64,000 bases of DNA from Pedobacter sp. Leaf250 (GCF_920984735.1 NZ_CAKLBU010000008.1:172484-236483), one strand, 5' to 3'; positions 43,861-54,104 are shown, counted from the stretch's first letter. A program made the numbers and translations. The notes: generated from the sequence alone by a model not told the origin.

Positions 43861-44793
43861 ATGACCTTAGTTCAGCTAGAATATATTGTTGCGGTAGATA
43901 CTTATAGAAGTTTTGTTACCGCTGCAGAAAAGTGTTTTGTAACCCAACCTACACTTAGTATGCAAGTGCAGAAGTTGGAAGAATTATTAAGCGTTAAAAT
44001 TTTTGATAGAAGCAAGCAGCCTGTTTCGCCTACTGAAATTGGTGCTCAAATAGTTGCTCAAGCCAGAATCATATTACAAGAAAGTGGCAAGGTTAAGGAG
44101 TTGATTAACAGTCAGCAACAAGATGTTTTGGGTGAGTTACGCATTGGCGTAATTCCTACGGTTGCGCCATATTTGCTTCCTCAAGTAATTTCGGCAATGC
44201 TAGCAAAATACCCGGAATTAAAACTCCTCATTTGGGAATACACCACTGAAGATATTATTCATCATCTAAAAACCGGCGTGTTGGATTGCGGTATTTTGGC
44301 TACTCCGTTAACGGATTCGAACATTATGGAAACGCCTTTGTATTATGAAAATTTTGTAAGCTACATTAGCAAAAACAGTAGGCTTTATAAAAAGAAAGCT
44401 GTAGATGCTGAAGATTTGAACGATGAAAATATTTGGTTGCTAAATGAAGGACATTGCATGCGAAACCAAGTATTGAACATTTGTCGATCAACAAAAAACA
44501 ATAGGTTACAGGGTTTGGAATATAACACTGGTAGTGTTGAAACTTTGGTGAGAATGGTTGACTTAAATGGTGGGGCAACGCTACTGCCAGAGTTGGCAAT
44601 AGCAGAACTGAATACGAAGCAATCGAATAAAATTCGCCATTTTAAATCTCCGGAACCTGTTCGTGAAATCAGTTTGGTTACACACAAAAACTTTATTAAA
44701 AGGAGAATGCTGAACGCATTAAAAGATGAAATTTTGGCCATTATACCAAAAACCATGAAGCAAAAGAAGAAGAAAGATATTGTTGGGATTTAA
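43861..44793 (+). CDS. oxyR: LysR-type peroxide sensor OxyR
   Basis: 310 residues. N-terminal winged HTH (LVQLEYIVAVDTYRSFVTAA, TQPTLSMQVQKLEELL), linker helix, then the substrate-binding-like effector domain. The two redox cysteines fall in EGHCMRNQVLNICR at positions 199 and 208, the same numbers as in E. coli OxyR, so H2O2 should convert them to a disulfide. Sits right after fcl with a perfect inverted repeat over its promoter. Its targets (catalase, ahpCF, dps) are not in this window. Confidence 0.93.
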   Translation: MTLVQLEYIVAVDTYRSFVTAAEKCFVTQPTLSMQVQKLEELLSVKIFDRSKQPVSPTEIGAQIVAQARIILQESGKVKELINSQQQDVLGELRIGVIPTVAPYLLPQVISAMLAKYPELKLLIWEYTTEDIIHHLKTGVLDCGILATPLTDSNIMETPLYYENFVSYISKNSRLYKKKAVDAEDLNDENIWLLNEGHCMRNQVLNICRSTKNNRLQGLEYNTGSVETLVRMVDLNGGATLLPELAIAELNTKQSNKIRHFKSPEPVREISLVTHKNFIKRRMLNALKDEILAIIPKTMKQKKKKDIVGI

Positions 44794-44857
44794 TCTCGAC
44801 TTGTTTTGATAAGCGAAGAAGCAATTACTTTTGCTAATAAACCCAATGGTAGCGTCA

Positions 44858-44887
44858 GCCCGCTCCGATATTTTCATCGGGAGCGGC
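44858..44887. repeat. GC-rich palindromic intergenic motif (REP-like)
   Basis: GCCCGCTCCGAT (44858-44869) faces ATCGGGAGCGGC (44876-44887), an 11-bp stem with two single-base bulges, in an otherwise A+T-rich spacer. Likely a dispersed palindrome. Confidence 0.5.
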
Positions 44888-45060
44888 TACAGCGAACAGT
44901 GGGACTTATGTTACCGAAAAATGGCTGTCCTTTCATTTCCAAATTCCTAGTATTTTCCCTTTAACATGTTCTACAACCTATTGTATTAAATCGATTACTT
45001 GGTTTGGTTTTTGTTTAATTCGGTTATTACTTATTAATTTAGCCGCTACAACAAAACAAC

Positions 45061-46761
45061 GTGAAAAAGAATATCATACTCATTGTACTACTATGCATTA
45101 CTGTTTTTTCGGCTAATGCTCAAAAACCTACCTATTTAGAGATGCTGGCCAATCAGCCAAAATGGGTTGATTCAGTTTTTAAAAAGCTAAACCGTAGAGA
45201 AAAAATCGCTCAAATGTTTTTCGTTCGAGCACATACCAATCTTGGTCAAAAATATACCGATTCGGTAGGTTTGGTAATTAAAAAAGAACAATTGGGCGGT
45301 GTAATCTTCTTTCAGGGCGGACCAGTAAGACAAGCCCGTGCTACAAATGCTTACCAAAAAGTTAGCCATGTACCATTGATTATTGCCAACGATGGCGAAT
45401 GGGGTTTAGGTATGCGCTTGGATAGCACCATTTCTTTTCCTTATCAAATGACACTTGGTGCCATACAAAATAAAGATCTGATTTATAAAATGGGACAAGA
45501 GGTGGCAAAAGATTTTAAACGTATGGGCATGCAAATGAACCTAGCTCCTGATGCCGATATCAATAATAATCCTAAAAATCCTGTAATCAATTATCGCTCA
45601 TTTGGTGAAAATAAATTTAATGTTGCTACCAAAACAGGAGCATATATGATGGGAATGCAGGATGGCGGTTTATTGACCACATTGAAACATTTTCCTGGTC
45701 ACGGAGATACTGATGTCGATTCACATTACGATTTGCCCCAACTTAATTTTACTGCAGCACGTTTGGATAGTTTGGAAATGTATCCTTTCAAAGAGCTGAT
45801 TAAACAAGGTGCTTCGGGCGTAATGATTGCGCACATGAATATTCCATCACTAGATAATACACCAAATCTGCCATCAACACTTTCGAAACCGATTGTTACC
45901 GGTATTTTGAAACAACGTTTGGGATTTAAGGGCTTGATTATTTCTGATGCGATGGACATGAAAGGTGTGGTAAAATATTTCAAAAACGGAGAGGCAGATT
46001 TAATGGGAATTATTGCTGGAAATGATATTCTGGAGCTTTCTGAAAACAGTGAGAGAGCGATCAGTTTGGTGCGTAAAGCAGTAAGACATGATCGAATTGA
46101 TATGAAAACCATTGATGAAAGTGTGCGAAAAATTCTAACTGCTAAGTATTGGGCTGGGTTAGCAAAGCGTGATACAGTAGTTACACAAGGTATAATTGCA
46201 GGTGTTAACCGAAATGCAAGCAATGCCTTGGTGCAAGAATTGGCTAATGCATCAGTAACATTACTAAGAGGTAAGGATTTTATAAAAAATATGGTGCCGA
46301 TAAGAAGAACGGCCATTATTAGTATTGGTGTTCCATCGGTTACCAGGTTTCAGAAAGAGATTTCAAAGGGCTTTTATAACTCGGTATATTATGTTTTGGA
46401 TAAGGATGCAACTGCTACCCAAATTTCGAATGTTGCCCGGGAAATTGGCGCTTTTGATCAGGTAATCGTAGGTATTCACGATAGTCGCTCAAGGCCAGGT
46501 AACAATATTCCTTTAAATGCAGGAGTAAAGAATTTTATAAAGGAACTTTCCACTAAAAATACGGTATTTTCATTATTTGCCAATCCTTACAATTTATCGG
46601 CTTTGCCAGGTTTGGAAAATAGCAAAGGTTTAGTTGTAGCTTATCAAAAAGAAGATTACATGCAAATTTCTGCTGCGGCTGTAATTAATAACCGCTTGGT
46701 TGCTAAAGGTAAATTGCCCGTAAGTATTTTGCCTAACTATAAATTTGGTGATGGATTATAA
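45061..46761 (+). CDS. Glycoside hydrolase family 3, beta-N-acetylhexosaminidase (NagZ-like)
   Basis: 566 residues with a GTG start and a signal peptide (MKKNIILIVLLCITVFSANA). The NagZ signature KHFPGHGDTDVDSH (209-222) carries the general acid/base His, and the nucleophile is Asp296 in LIISDAMDMKG. The C-terminal part (about 390-566) is a GH3_C-like Rossmann domain. Many Bacteroidota homologues are fused to a beta-lactamase domain of about 400 residues; this one is not. It should release GlcNAc from muropeptides or chitobiose-like glycans in the periplasm. Confidence 0.9.
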   Translation: MKKNIILIVLLCITVFSANAQKPTYLEMLANQPKWVDSVFKKLNRREKIAQMFFVRAHTNLGQKYTDSVGLVIKKEQLGGVIFFQGGPVRQARATNAYQKVSHVPLIIANDGEWGLGMRLDSTISFPYQMTLGAIQNKDLIYKMGQEVAKDFKRMGMQMNLAPDADINNNPKNPVINYRSFGENKFNVATKTGAYMMGMQDGGLLTTLKHFPGHGDTDVDSHYDLPQLNFTAARLDSLEMYPFKELIKQGASGVMIAHMNIPSLDNTPNLPSTLSKPIVTGILKQRLGFKGLIISDAMDMKGVVKYFKNGEADLMGIIAGNDILELSENSERAISLVRKAVRHDRIDMKTIDESVRKILTAKYWAGLAKRDTVVTQGIIAGVNRNASNALVQELANASVTLLRGKDFIKNMVPIRRTAIISIGVPSVTRFQKEISKGFYNSVYYVLDKDATATQISNVAREIGAFDQVIVGIHDSRSRPGNNIPLNAGVKNFIKELSTKNTVFSLFANPYNLSALPGLENSKGLVVAYQKEDYMQISAAAVINNRLVAKGKLPVSILPNYKFGDGL

Positions 46762-46774
46762 TTAGAAATTAGTT

Positions 46775-46813
46775 ATCCGATGAATATCAACATGATTTTG
46801 GTATTCATCGGAT
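46775..46813. repeat. Hairpin related to the 122-bp repeat core
   Basis: ATCCGATGAATA (46775-46786) pairs perfectly with TATTCATCGGAT (46802-46813), 14 bases after the GH3 stop. The arms match the CATCCGATGAAT core of repeat copies A and B, but the rest of the element is missing. Could act as the GH3 terminator. Confidence 0.6.
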
Positions 46814-46914
46814 GACTACTGTTTTAAAATCTTTTTGATTTCAACATTTTCTCGCATTCATTTTTCCCATCCGCAAGTATAATTTTTATCTTCGTACCGA
46901 TAAAAACTGCATTC

Positions 46915-47490
46915 ATGTCTGAAAATTACATCGCCGAAAAAACATTTACAAAAGAAGATTTTACTTTACGAGCCTTACCAAAAGCAGAATACGAAAACTG
47001 TAAATTTATAGGCTGCAATTTATCCAATGCTGATTTAAGTGGTGTGAAATTTCTCGATTGCGAATTTGTTTCGTGTAACTTAAGCTTAGCGAGCTTAACG
47101 AAAACAACTTTTAATGAAATAAGCTTTAACGATTGCAAAATGCTTGGTTTACGCTTTGAATCTTGTAATGATTTCGGTTTAACTTTCAGTTTTAATAATT
47201 GCAAACTCGATCATTCTTCTTTCTATAAACTAAAACTGAAGAAAACCACTTTCAAAAACTCGCAACTACATGAAGTCGATTTTTCGGAATGCGATTTAAC
47301 AAACGCTAGTCTCGATAATTGCGATTTGTTAAGTGCTACTTTCGATAGAACTATTTTAGAGAAGGCCGATTTTAAAACAGCATATAATTATATTATCGAT
47401 CCAGATCAGAATCGTATTAAAAAGGCCAAATTCTCTCAATCTGGATTGGCCGGCCTATTAACAAAATATGATATTGTGATTAGTCAATAG
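46915..47490 (+). CDS. Pentapeptide-repeat protein
   Basis: 191 residues with about 20 tandem pentapeptides of the A(D/N)LXX type (YENCKFIGCNLSNADLSGVK, KTTFKNSQLHEVDFSECDLT, ASLDNCDLLSATFD), forming a right-handed quadrilateral beta-helix. No signal peptide. Similar to Qnr/MfpA-like proteins that mimic DNA, but only by fold; no claim of quinolone resistance can be made. Confidence 0.9.
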   Translation: MSENYIAEKTFTKEDFTLRALPKAEYENCKFIGCNLSNADLSGVKFLDCEFVSCNLSLASLTKTTFNEISFNDCKMLGLRFESCNDFGLTFSFNNCKLDHSSFYKLKLKKTTFKNSQLHEVDFSECDLTNASLDNCDLLSATFDRTILEKADFKTAYNYIIDPDQNRIKKAKFSQSGLAGLLTKYDIVISQ

Positions 47491-47623
47491 CTAAAATGTA
47501 GCCTTCAATAAATTAAGAAATAATTCTTCTCTAAAATGTTACACATCTTTTGATGTAAACCTAAAATATTGTAAGTTTAGAGTTTTTTAAGCGAGTAGCT
47601 TATAAAAATTTTATCCCTTATCA

Positions 47624-50515
47624 ATGTTACGCGTCGATAGTTCTAAGCCTTGTAAAATCGTGTACTCCTTGTGCAAACATGAGTATTTAGGCTATTTAAT
47701 TGAACCCCATATTGTTCAATTAAATCCACAAGGCGATTTTTCGTTTACCTATCAACGGATATTTACCCATACCGCCGAAGAATTTGCCGCTTGCTTATCA
47801 GAAATTGACTATAAGCTCATTAAAATTTTAGATGATATTGAGCAAGATTCTGTTATAAAAAAATATTATAAAAAGCTAATAAGACCAACGGAGTTTTTCA
47901 CGAAAATTTTTGATGTTAAATTCTACGACAGCGTTCGGCCAAAAATTGAAAAGAAGCTTGCAGAAGCGCTCGAAATTTTAAAGGTCAAAAACGAACTTTA
48001 TGTTATGGATAAAGATGGCTGGCCGGTTGAGCGTAAAATTGAACTTGCAGCCGAACCTGCTTCTATACTTTTTCATTTTCGTAGAAACGAGATCGAAACC
48101 AGGTATTTTCCAACCATAAAATATCAGAATCTTCGCATTGAGTTTATGTTCAAAGAGGCACAAATTATCAGCAATAAACCTGCTTGGTTATTGTTAAATG
48201 ATGTGCTTTACTTTTTTGATCAGGATATTGAAGGAAAGAAATTACAACCATTTTTGGCCAAACGGTACATTGCAATTCCAAAATCTACCGAAGCAACCTA
48301 TTTTGAAAAATTTGTAGCGCCGCTGATTGAAAAGCACCATGTTTATGCAGAAGGTTTTGAAATTAGAACGGAGCAATTTGAGGCTACACCTGTTATTAAA
48401 GTTTTATATGTTGATGGCGGATTATCGCAAATTCAACTGTACTTTAAATATGGTGAATATACTTTCCCTGTCGAGAATGCCCATAAAGTAACGGTGCGTT
48501 TAGAGAAAACTGCCGATAATTATATTTTTCACCGCATCAAGCGATCGGCAGATTGGGAAAAAAAACAATTCAATTTACTTCTTTCACTCGGCCTAAAAAA
48601 AACAAGTTCGCTCTTTAGCAATTTAGAGGTTGCTATTGAAGAGGAAAACCCAAGTTATGCTGCCATAAATTGGGTTAATGAGCATATTGAAATTTTAAGT
48701 GCAGCTGGATTCGAAATTGAGCAAGCCACAGGGCAGAAACGATTTGTTTTTGGTGCCAATAAAATAGATTTAGAAGTTAAGGAAGGCAACGATTGGTTCG
48801 ATATCAATGCAGTGGTTTGGTTTGGTAAATATCAAATTCCTTTTCTTTCTTTAAAACAACACATCCTCCATAAAAGAAGGGAGTTTTTGCTTCCTGATGG
48901 TGAAGTAGCCATTATTCCTGAAAAATGGTTTACCCAATATGGTAGTTTGTTCAGTTTGGCGGAAACATCTGGGGGCATCAAATTAAAGAAACACCACATT
49001 GGTTTAATAAACGATTTGGCAGAAGATAGTTTAGCGAATGTAACGCTGGAAAGAAAACTGCAAAGATTGGTTGATTTTGAAGATATTGCTGATACACAGA
49101 TGCCTATCCATTTCAAGGGTAGCTTACGCGATTATCAGAAAGCTGGATACAATTGGTTCAGCTTTTTAAGAGAATATAATTTTGGGGGATGTTTGGCTGA
49201 TGATATGGGTTTGGGTAAAACCATCCAAACTTTGGCTATGTTGCAAAAAGTAAAGGAAGATGATCAGGAAGGCGGTTTGCAAACTACCTCGCTGATTATT
49301 ATGCCCACTTCGTTAATTTATAATTGGCTAACTGAAGCAAAAAAATTCACCCCAAAACTTAAAATTTATGCGCATACGGGTAGCAACAGGAATAAAGATG
49401 TAGCCAATTTTGCAAATTATGATATCGTAATTACCACCTATGGCGTTACACGAGTAGATATTGAAGAGCTAAAAAACTTTTATTTCAATTATGTGATTCT
49501 AGATGAAAGTCAAAATATCAAGAATCCGGCATCGAAATCATTTAAATCTGTTCGTAGTTTAAAATCGAAGCACAGGTTAATTTTGAGTGGTACACCTGTC
49601 GAAAACTCAGTAGGCGATTTATGGTCGCAGCTTACGTTTTTAAATCCAGGTTTATTGGGTACACAGGCTTTTTTTTACGATGAATATGTTCAGGCTATTG
49701 AGAAGAAAAAGGATGAAGAAAAAGCCCGCAAGCTACAATCCATTATAAAACCATTCGTACTTCGTAGAACAAAAGAGCAGGTAGCTGCCGAATTGCCGCC
49801 CAAAACCGAACAGGTAATTTATTGCGATATGAGTGAAGACCAGGCTGCATATTATGAAAAAACCAAGTCGGCCTATCGCAATGATTTATTGGAAAGTATG
49901 GACAATGGTACTTTTGCGCAAAAGCAGGTTCAGCTTTTACAAGGTTTAACGGCGCTACGTCAATTGGCCAATCATCCAATGATGATTGATGCAGATTACG
50001 AATCTGATTCGGGTAAGTTTGAAAATGTAATTCATACATTGGATAATGTGCTGAAGGGCGGGCATAAAGTATTGGTGTTCTCTCAATTTGTAAAACACCT
50101 CGATATTTTTAAAAAACACTTTCAGGCAGAAAATATTCCTTTCGCCTATTTGGATGGTGCCACCAGAAATAGAGGCGAAATTGTATCAGAATTCCAACAA
50201 AACACTGATTTAAAAGTATTCTTAATTTCGATAAAAGCTGGTGGTGTTGGCTTAAATTTAACGCAGGCCGATTATGTTTTCATCCTCGATCCATGGTGGA
50301 ACCCTGCTGTAGAGCAACAAGCAATCGATAGAACACACCGCATTGGGCAAGATAAAAAGGTTTTTATCTATAAGTTTATTGCAAAAGATACGGTTGAAGA
50401 AAAAATCCTTGCCTTGCAAAATCGAAAGAAATCATTAGCCAATTCATTAATCACCACGGAAGAGAGTTTCTTTAAATCGTTAAGTAAAGATGATATTAAA
50501 GATTTATTGAGATAA
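47624..50515 (+). CDS. SNF2-family DEAD/DEAH helicase
   Basis: 963 residues. N-terminal half (1-about 480) is a long family-specific region without clear motifs; the SNF2 ATPase starts about 490: CLADDMGLGKTIQTLAM (motif I), VILDESQNIKNPASK (motif II, DESQ instead of DEAH), ILSGTPVENSVGDLW (III), then helicase C domain (LDGATRNRGEIVSEF, ADYVFILDPWWNPAVEQQA, DRTHRIGQDKKV). DNA translocase, role in chromosome upkeep. Alone; no methyltransferase, nuclease or other defence gene is nearby, so I do not call it part of a defence system. Confidence 0.93.
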   Translation: MLRVDSSKPCKIVYSLCKHEYLGYLIEPHIVQLNPQGDFSFTYQRIFTHTAEEFAACLSEIDYKLIKILDDIEQDSVIKKYYKKLIRPTEFFTKIFDVKFYDSVRPKIEKKLAEALEILKVKNELYVMDKDGWPVERKIELAAEPASILFHFRRNEIETRYFPTIKYQNLRIEFMFKEAQIISNKPAWLLLNDVLYFFDQDIEGKKLQPFLAKRYIAIPKSTEATYFEKFVAPLIEKHHVYAEGFEIRTEQFEATPVIKVLYVDGGLSQIQLYFKYGEYTFPVENAHKVTVRLEKTADNYIFHRIKRSADWEKKQFNLLLSLGLKKTSSLFSNLEVAIEEENPSYAAINWVNEHIEILSAAGFEIEQATGQKRFVFGANKIDLEVKEGNDWFDINAVVWFGKYQIPFLSLKQHILHKRREFLLPDGEVAIIPEKWFTQYGSLFSLAETSGGIKLKKHHIGLINDLAEDSLANVTLERKLQRLVDFEDIADTQMPIHFKGSLRDYQKAGYNWFSFLREYNFGGCLADDMGLGKTIQTLAMLQKVKEDDQEGGLQTTSLIIMPTSLIYNWLTEAKKFTPKLKIYAHTGSNRNKDVANFANYDIVITTYGVTRVDIEELKNFYFNYVILDESQNIKNPASKSFKSVRSLKSKHRLILSGTPVENSVGDLWSQLTFLNPGLLGTQAFFYDEYVQAIEKKKDEEKARKLQSIIKPFVLRRTKEQVAAELPPKTEQVIYCDMSEDQAAYYEKTKSAYRNDLLESMDNGTFAQKQVQLLQGLTALRQLANHPMMIDADYESDSGKFENVIHTLDNVLKGGHKVLVFSQFVKHLDIFKKHFQAENIPFAYLDGATRNRGEIVSEFQQNTDLKVFLISIKAGGVGLNLTQADYVFILDPWWNPAVEQQAIDRTHRIGQDKKVFIYKFIAKDTVEEKILALQNRKKSLANSLITTEESFFKSLSKDDIKDLLR

Positions 50516-50571
50516 TACTAAAACTGTATCATTAGCAATTTGTTATATCGAAGAACATTAAATCTACGATC

Positions 50572-50886
50572 ATGACAAATGAAAATTTAAATACAGCCCT
50601 AAACAATGTTAAAGAGGCTTGGAAATATCCTGAATTATTTCAAAACACCTCACGCTCCGAGCGTATTTTATCAGGAGTGGTGGGTTCTTATCTATTATTT
50701 AAAGGATTAACTAGTATCTTTTCGCATCCGGTTATTGGTGCAACAGGAGCAGCTGTGGGTGCTGGTTTATTGTACCGTGGCATAACAGGTTATTGCCCTG
50801 CCCGCGATTTGGCAGAACAACGTAGAGAATTGGATTTGGAAGATGATATCATCATCAAAGAAACAATCATTTCCACTGAGCTGTAG
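50572..50886 (+). CDS. DUF2892-type small membrane protein
   Basis: 104 residues. The middle has two short membrane segments (ERILSGVVGSYLLFKGLTS and VIGATGAAVGAGLLYRGITG) followed by YCPARDLAE, the common C-terminal signature of YgaP-like DUF2892 proteins (GYCPxY). A charged 35-residue N-terminus precedes. Function unknown. Confidence 0.82.
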   Translation: MTNENLNTALNNVKEAWKYPELFQNTSRSERILSGVVGSYLLFKGLTSIFSHPVIGATGAAVGAGLLYRGITGYCPARDLAEQRRELDLEDDIIIKETIISTEL

Positions 50887-50954
50887 TAATAAATTCAATA
50901 CGAAATTTCCATTTCTCAACAAACTGATTAACTTTAAAAAGTTAATTCATAATT

Positions 50955-51737
50955 ATGAGCAAGTACGCATTATTTTTTATTCCAACATTACTTGGCATGT
51001 CGGCAATGGCACAGGAAAACAAAACTGATCCGGCTAAAGATCCGAAAACGACTGAAGTTTGGGAGCCAGTACCGAAAACTGTTTCACCAGGGCAACTGCC
51101 ACAAAATGCACCATCTGATGCCATCATTTTATTTGATGGTAGAAATCTAGATGCCTGGCATTCTGTAAAAGATCCTACGAAACCTGCCGCATGGACAATT
51201 GATGATGGATTTTTTACGGTTAAAAAAGGTACAGGAAATATCGAAACCAATAAAAAATTTACTGACTACCAATTGCACATGGAATGGAAAATTCCTGCAA
51301 ATATTACTGGTGAAGGACAGGCAAGAGGCAATAGTGGTGTTTTTCTAGCTTCAACAGGTGGTGGCGATGATGGTTATGAAATTCAGATAATGGATGCTTA
51401 TAATAACAAAACCTATGTTAACGGACAAACAGGAAGTGTTTATAAACAAGCCGTTCCATTAGCTAATGCCAATAAAAAACCAGGAGAATGGCAATATTAC
51501 GATATCATTTGGAATGCTCCACGTTTTAACGAGGATGGTTCAGTTAAAAAACCAGCTAGTGTAACGGTGATATTAAATGGTGTATTATTGCAGAATAACT
51601 TTGTTTTAAAGGGAGAAACCAGATATATCGGTGCTCCAGAATACAAAAAACATGGTGCATCAACTATCAAATTACAAGACCACGGCGATCCAAGTCCTCC
51701 GATAAGTTTTAGAAATATTTGGGTGAGAGAATTATAA
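50955..51737 (+). CDS. DUF1080 (3-keto-disaccharide hydrolase-like) secreted protein
   Basis: 260 residues. Signal peptide MSKYALFFIPTLLGMSAMAQ. DUF1080 laminin-G-like jelly roll: IILFDGRNLDAWHSVKD, FTDYQLHMEWKIP, RGNSGVFLAS, GYEIQIMDAYNN and the final SFRNIWVREL. Members bind or cleave 3-keto-glycosides and often go with ThuA proteins and GMC-type oxidoreductases; none adjoin it here. Followed by a good terminator. Confidence 0.92.
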   Translation: MSKYALFFIPTLLGMSAMAQENKTDPAKDPKTTEVWEPVPKTVSPGQLPQNAPSDAIILFDGRNLDAWHSVKDPTKPAAWTIDDGFFTVKKGTGNIETNKKFTDYQLHMEWKIPANITGEGQARGNSGVFLASTGGGDDGYEIQIMDAYNNKTYVNGQTGSVYKQAVPLANANKKPGEWQYYDIIWNAPRFNEDGSVKKPASVTVILNGVLLQNNFVLKGETRYIGAPEYKKHGASTIKLQDHGDPSPPISFRNIWVREL

Positions 51738-51753
51738 TCACCTGTTTTGAAAT

Positions 51754-51782
51754 CCTGCAAAATAAACATTTGCAGGTTTTTT
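51754..51782 (+). terminator. Terminator of the DUF1080 gene
   Basis: CCTGCAAA (51754-51761) pairs with TTTGCAGG (51769-51776), followed by six T. Confidence 0.9.
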
Positions 51783-51938
51783 GTTTATTCACCTATTTGT
51801 TATCATGTATTCAAAATTATCACTATCCAATGGCATTGTATTTCGTTAATTCATTTCTTAGCGCAATTATGCATACGCTGGTTAAACATTTGGCTCTACT
51901 GAGAAACGGATGGAAAATGTAATGACTTAAGTTATAGA

Positions 51939-52571
51939 CTAATCCTTTCTTAAAATATCTAAGTATTTATCCATATCAATCATTTCAGCACCTAAGCTTA
52001 TTAAATGATCATTAGGCAATTGACAATCAATCAAATCGATATTCAGTTTGCTTAAATAAATTAATGCAGCTTTTGATGCGTTGCTTACATGGCTAAACAT
52101 GCTTTCGCCACAAAAAACGCGATTCATTTTCAGCCCATATAATCCACCTACCAATGTTCCATCGAGCCAAACTTCTACGCTATGCGCATAACCTTGCTGA
52201 TGTAAATTGGTGTAAGCTTGTTGCATATCATTTGTAATCCAAGTGCCATCCTGATCTTTTCTTGGAGTGTTCGCACAGTTTATTATTACATCTTCAAAAG
52301 CTTTATCAACAGTAATTTCAAAAGTGTTGGCTGATAGAATTTTTTTCATGCTTTTGCTTACTTTTATTTTATCAGGATAGATTACATAGCGCTCATGGGG
52401 TGCGTACCATAAAATAGGATCACCTTCACTAAACCATGGAAATATTCCGTTAGAATACGCACTAAGCAACCTATCCACGCTTAAATCCCCTCCAATGGCT
52501 AGCAAACCATCGGCTTCTGCCAGTGATGGATCCGGGAAACTATAGTCATCTTCAAGCAGTTGAAAAAACAT
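51939..52571 (-). CDS. aat: Leucyl/phenylalanyl-tRNA-protein transferase
   Basis: 210 residues from ATG 52571 (MFFQLLEDDYSFPDPSLA). Motifs AIGGDLSVDRLLSAYSNGIF, PWFSEGDPILWYAPHER, GLYGLKMNRVFCGESMFS and DCQLPNDHLISLGAEMI are all typical. It adds Leu or Phe from tRNA to N-terminal Arg/Lys of proteins, marking them for ClpAP via ClpS. Confidence 0.96.
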   Translation of the reverse strand: MFFQLLEDDYSFPDPSLAEADGLLAIGGDLSVDRLLSAYSNGIFPWFSEGDPILWYAPHERYVIYPDKIKVSKSMKKILSANTFEITVDKAFEDVIINCANTPRKDQDGTWITNDMQQAYTNLHQQGYAHSVEVWLDGTLVGGLYGLKMNRVFCGESMFSHVSNASKAALIYLSKLNIDLIDCQLPNDHLISLGAEMIDMDKYLDILRKD

Positions 52572-52644
52572 GTGCGAAAATAAGAAAGAAAACAAACATT
52601 AAACCCTGGCGTTTAATTTATGTCATACTGTTAAATTGTCCATT

Positions 52645-54087
52645 ATGAGCGCAAAAGATAATTTCAGCAAAGTAAAGCATCTTTACAACCGTGCAGGCTT
52701 CGGTATTTCTTATCCTGAACTGAATAAATTAAGCAAAAAAAATATTAGTAAAGTTGTTGATGGATTACTTGAAGAGCCCAAAAAGGACTATGCTATAACT
52801 TTGGTTAATGATACCGAATCGCGGCGACAAATGCTGGTTCAATCGGGATTGTATGCAAAAAAAGATTTAACGGATGATGAAAAGAAAATGCGCCGTGAAA
52901 TTGTTCAAATGCAAAATAAAGTTAGTCGCGATTTAAATATCGCTTGGGTAAGCAAAATGATCAATACAGAAAGCCCTTTGCGAGAAAAAATGACTCTTTT
53001 TTGGCATGGTCACTTTGCCTGCCGGAACAATAACCCTATGTATGCGCAACAGCTGAATAATATCCAGCGTCAGCATGGTTTGGGGAGCTTCCGAACACTT
53101 CTTGTCGAAGTATCTAAATCTCCGGCAATGCTGCAATACCTTAACAATCAGCAAAATAAAAAAGGAAAACCTAACGAGAATTTTGCCCGTGAGTTAATGG
53201 AACTTTTCACTTTAGGCAGAGGGAACTATACTGAAAATGACATTAAGGAATCGGCTAGGTCATTTACAGGTTGGAGCTACGATAAGGATGGGGCTTTTAT
53301 ATTTAGAAAAACCCAGCATGATGATGGCACAAAAACTTTTTTTGGTAAAATTGGAAATTTTGAAGGTGAAAACATCATCGATATCATTTTAGAAAAACCT
53401 GAAACGGCCACTTTCATCAGTAAAAAGGTATATAAATTCTTTGTAAATGATAATCCAAATGATGCACATATAAAGGAGTTGGCCGATCATTTTTACAACT
53501 CAAAATATAATATTAGTGAACTCATGCGTAAACTGTTTACTTCAGAATGGTTTTACAATCCTGAAAATGTCGGTACTAAAATAAAATCACCAGCGGAGTT
53601 TCTGATCGGGTTAAGTCGCGAGTTTTTTGTTACCTACAATAAACCACAAGTACTTATTCAGCTGCAAAGTAGTTTGGGTCAGTACCTGTTTAATCCACCA
53701 AATGTGGCTGGTTGGCCGGGAGGGCAAAACTGGATAGACAGCTCTTCGTTAATGTTAAGAATGCGTATTCCTTCGTTGGTTTTAAACGATGGAGAAATCG
53801 ATTTTAGTGGCAAAGCTGATCCGGAAGACGAGGCGGTAATTGCCTTGAGTAGAATTGCAACTACCAATGCAAACAGCAACAACAAACCAAAATCATACGT
53901 TAATGCACAAGCCGATTGGCCGAAATTTTTAGATACTTTGCCTAAGGGCTTAAGTCCTTTAGCGTTAACAGAATTCCTTCTTCAGCCAAAGCTGAACGAT
54001 AAAATAACCAAAATGGTTAGTGATAATAAAGGATTAAGAAGTACTGCGGTAGAAATTACAAGCATGCCAGAATATCAACTTTGCTAA
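52645..54087 (+). CDS. DUF1800 domain protein
   Basis: 480 residues from ATG 52645. The DUF1800 blocks are present: KVKHLYNRAGFGISYPELNK, LREKMTLFWHGHFACRNN, NFARELMELFTLGRGNYTEN, NPPNVAGWPGGQNWIDSS. No signal peptide, although its partner (DUF1501, 18 bases after the stop) has a twin-arginine signal. This gene pair recurs across many phyla and its function is not settled. Probably exported or used together with the Tat substrate by piggy-back. Confidence 0.93.
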   Translation: MSAKDNFSKVKHLYNRAGFGISYPELNKLSKKNISKVVDGLLEEPKKDYAITLVNDTESRRQMLVQSGLYAKKDLTDDEKKMRREIVQMQNKVSRDLNIAWVSKMINTESPLREKMTLFWHGHFACRNNNPMYAQQLNNIQRQHGLGSFRTLLVEVSKSPAMLQYLNNQQNKKGKPNENFARELMELFTLGRGNYTENDIKESARSFTGWSYDKDGAFIFRKTQHDDGTKTFFGKIGNFEGENIIDIILEKPETATFISKKVYKFFVNDNPNDAHIKELADHFYNSKYNISELMRKLFTSEWFYNPENVGTKIKSPAEFLIGLSREFFVTYNKPQVLIQLQSSLGQYLFNPPNVAGWPGGQNWIDSSSLMLRMRIPSLVLNDGEIDFSGKADPEDEAVIALSRIATTNANSNNKPKSYVNAQADWPKFLDTLPKGLSPLALTEFLLQPKLNDKITKMVSDNKGLRSTAVEITSMPEYQLC

Positions 54088-54104
54088 GTTTAAAACCTGA
54101 AAAA

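Noticed and set aside
46915..47490. Quinolone-resistance (Qnr) gene
   Set aside because: Only the pentapeptide fold is shared; no Qnr-specific loops are visible.
47624..50515. SNF2 helicase as part of a phage defence system
   Set aside because: No partner nuclease, methyltransferase or other defence gene lies beside it; neighbours are ordinary.
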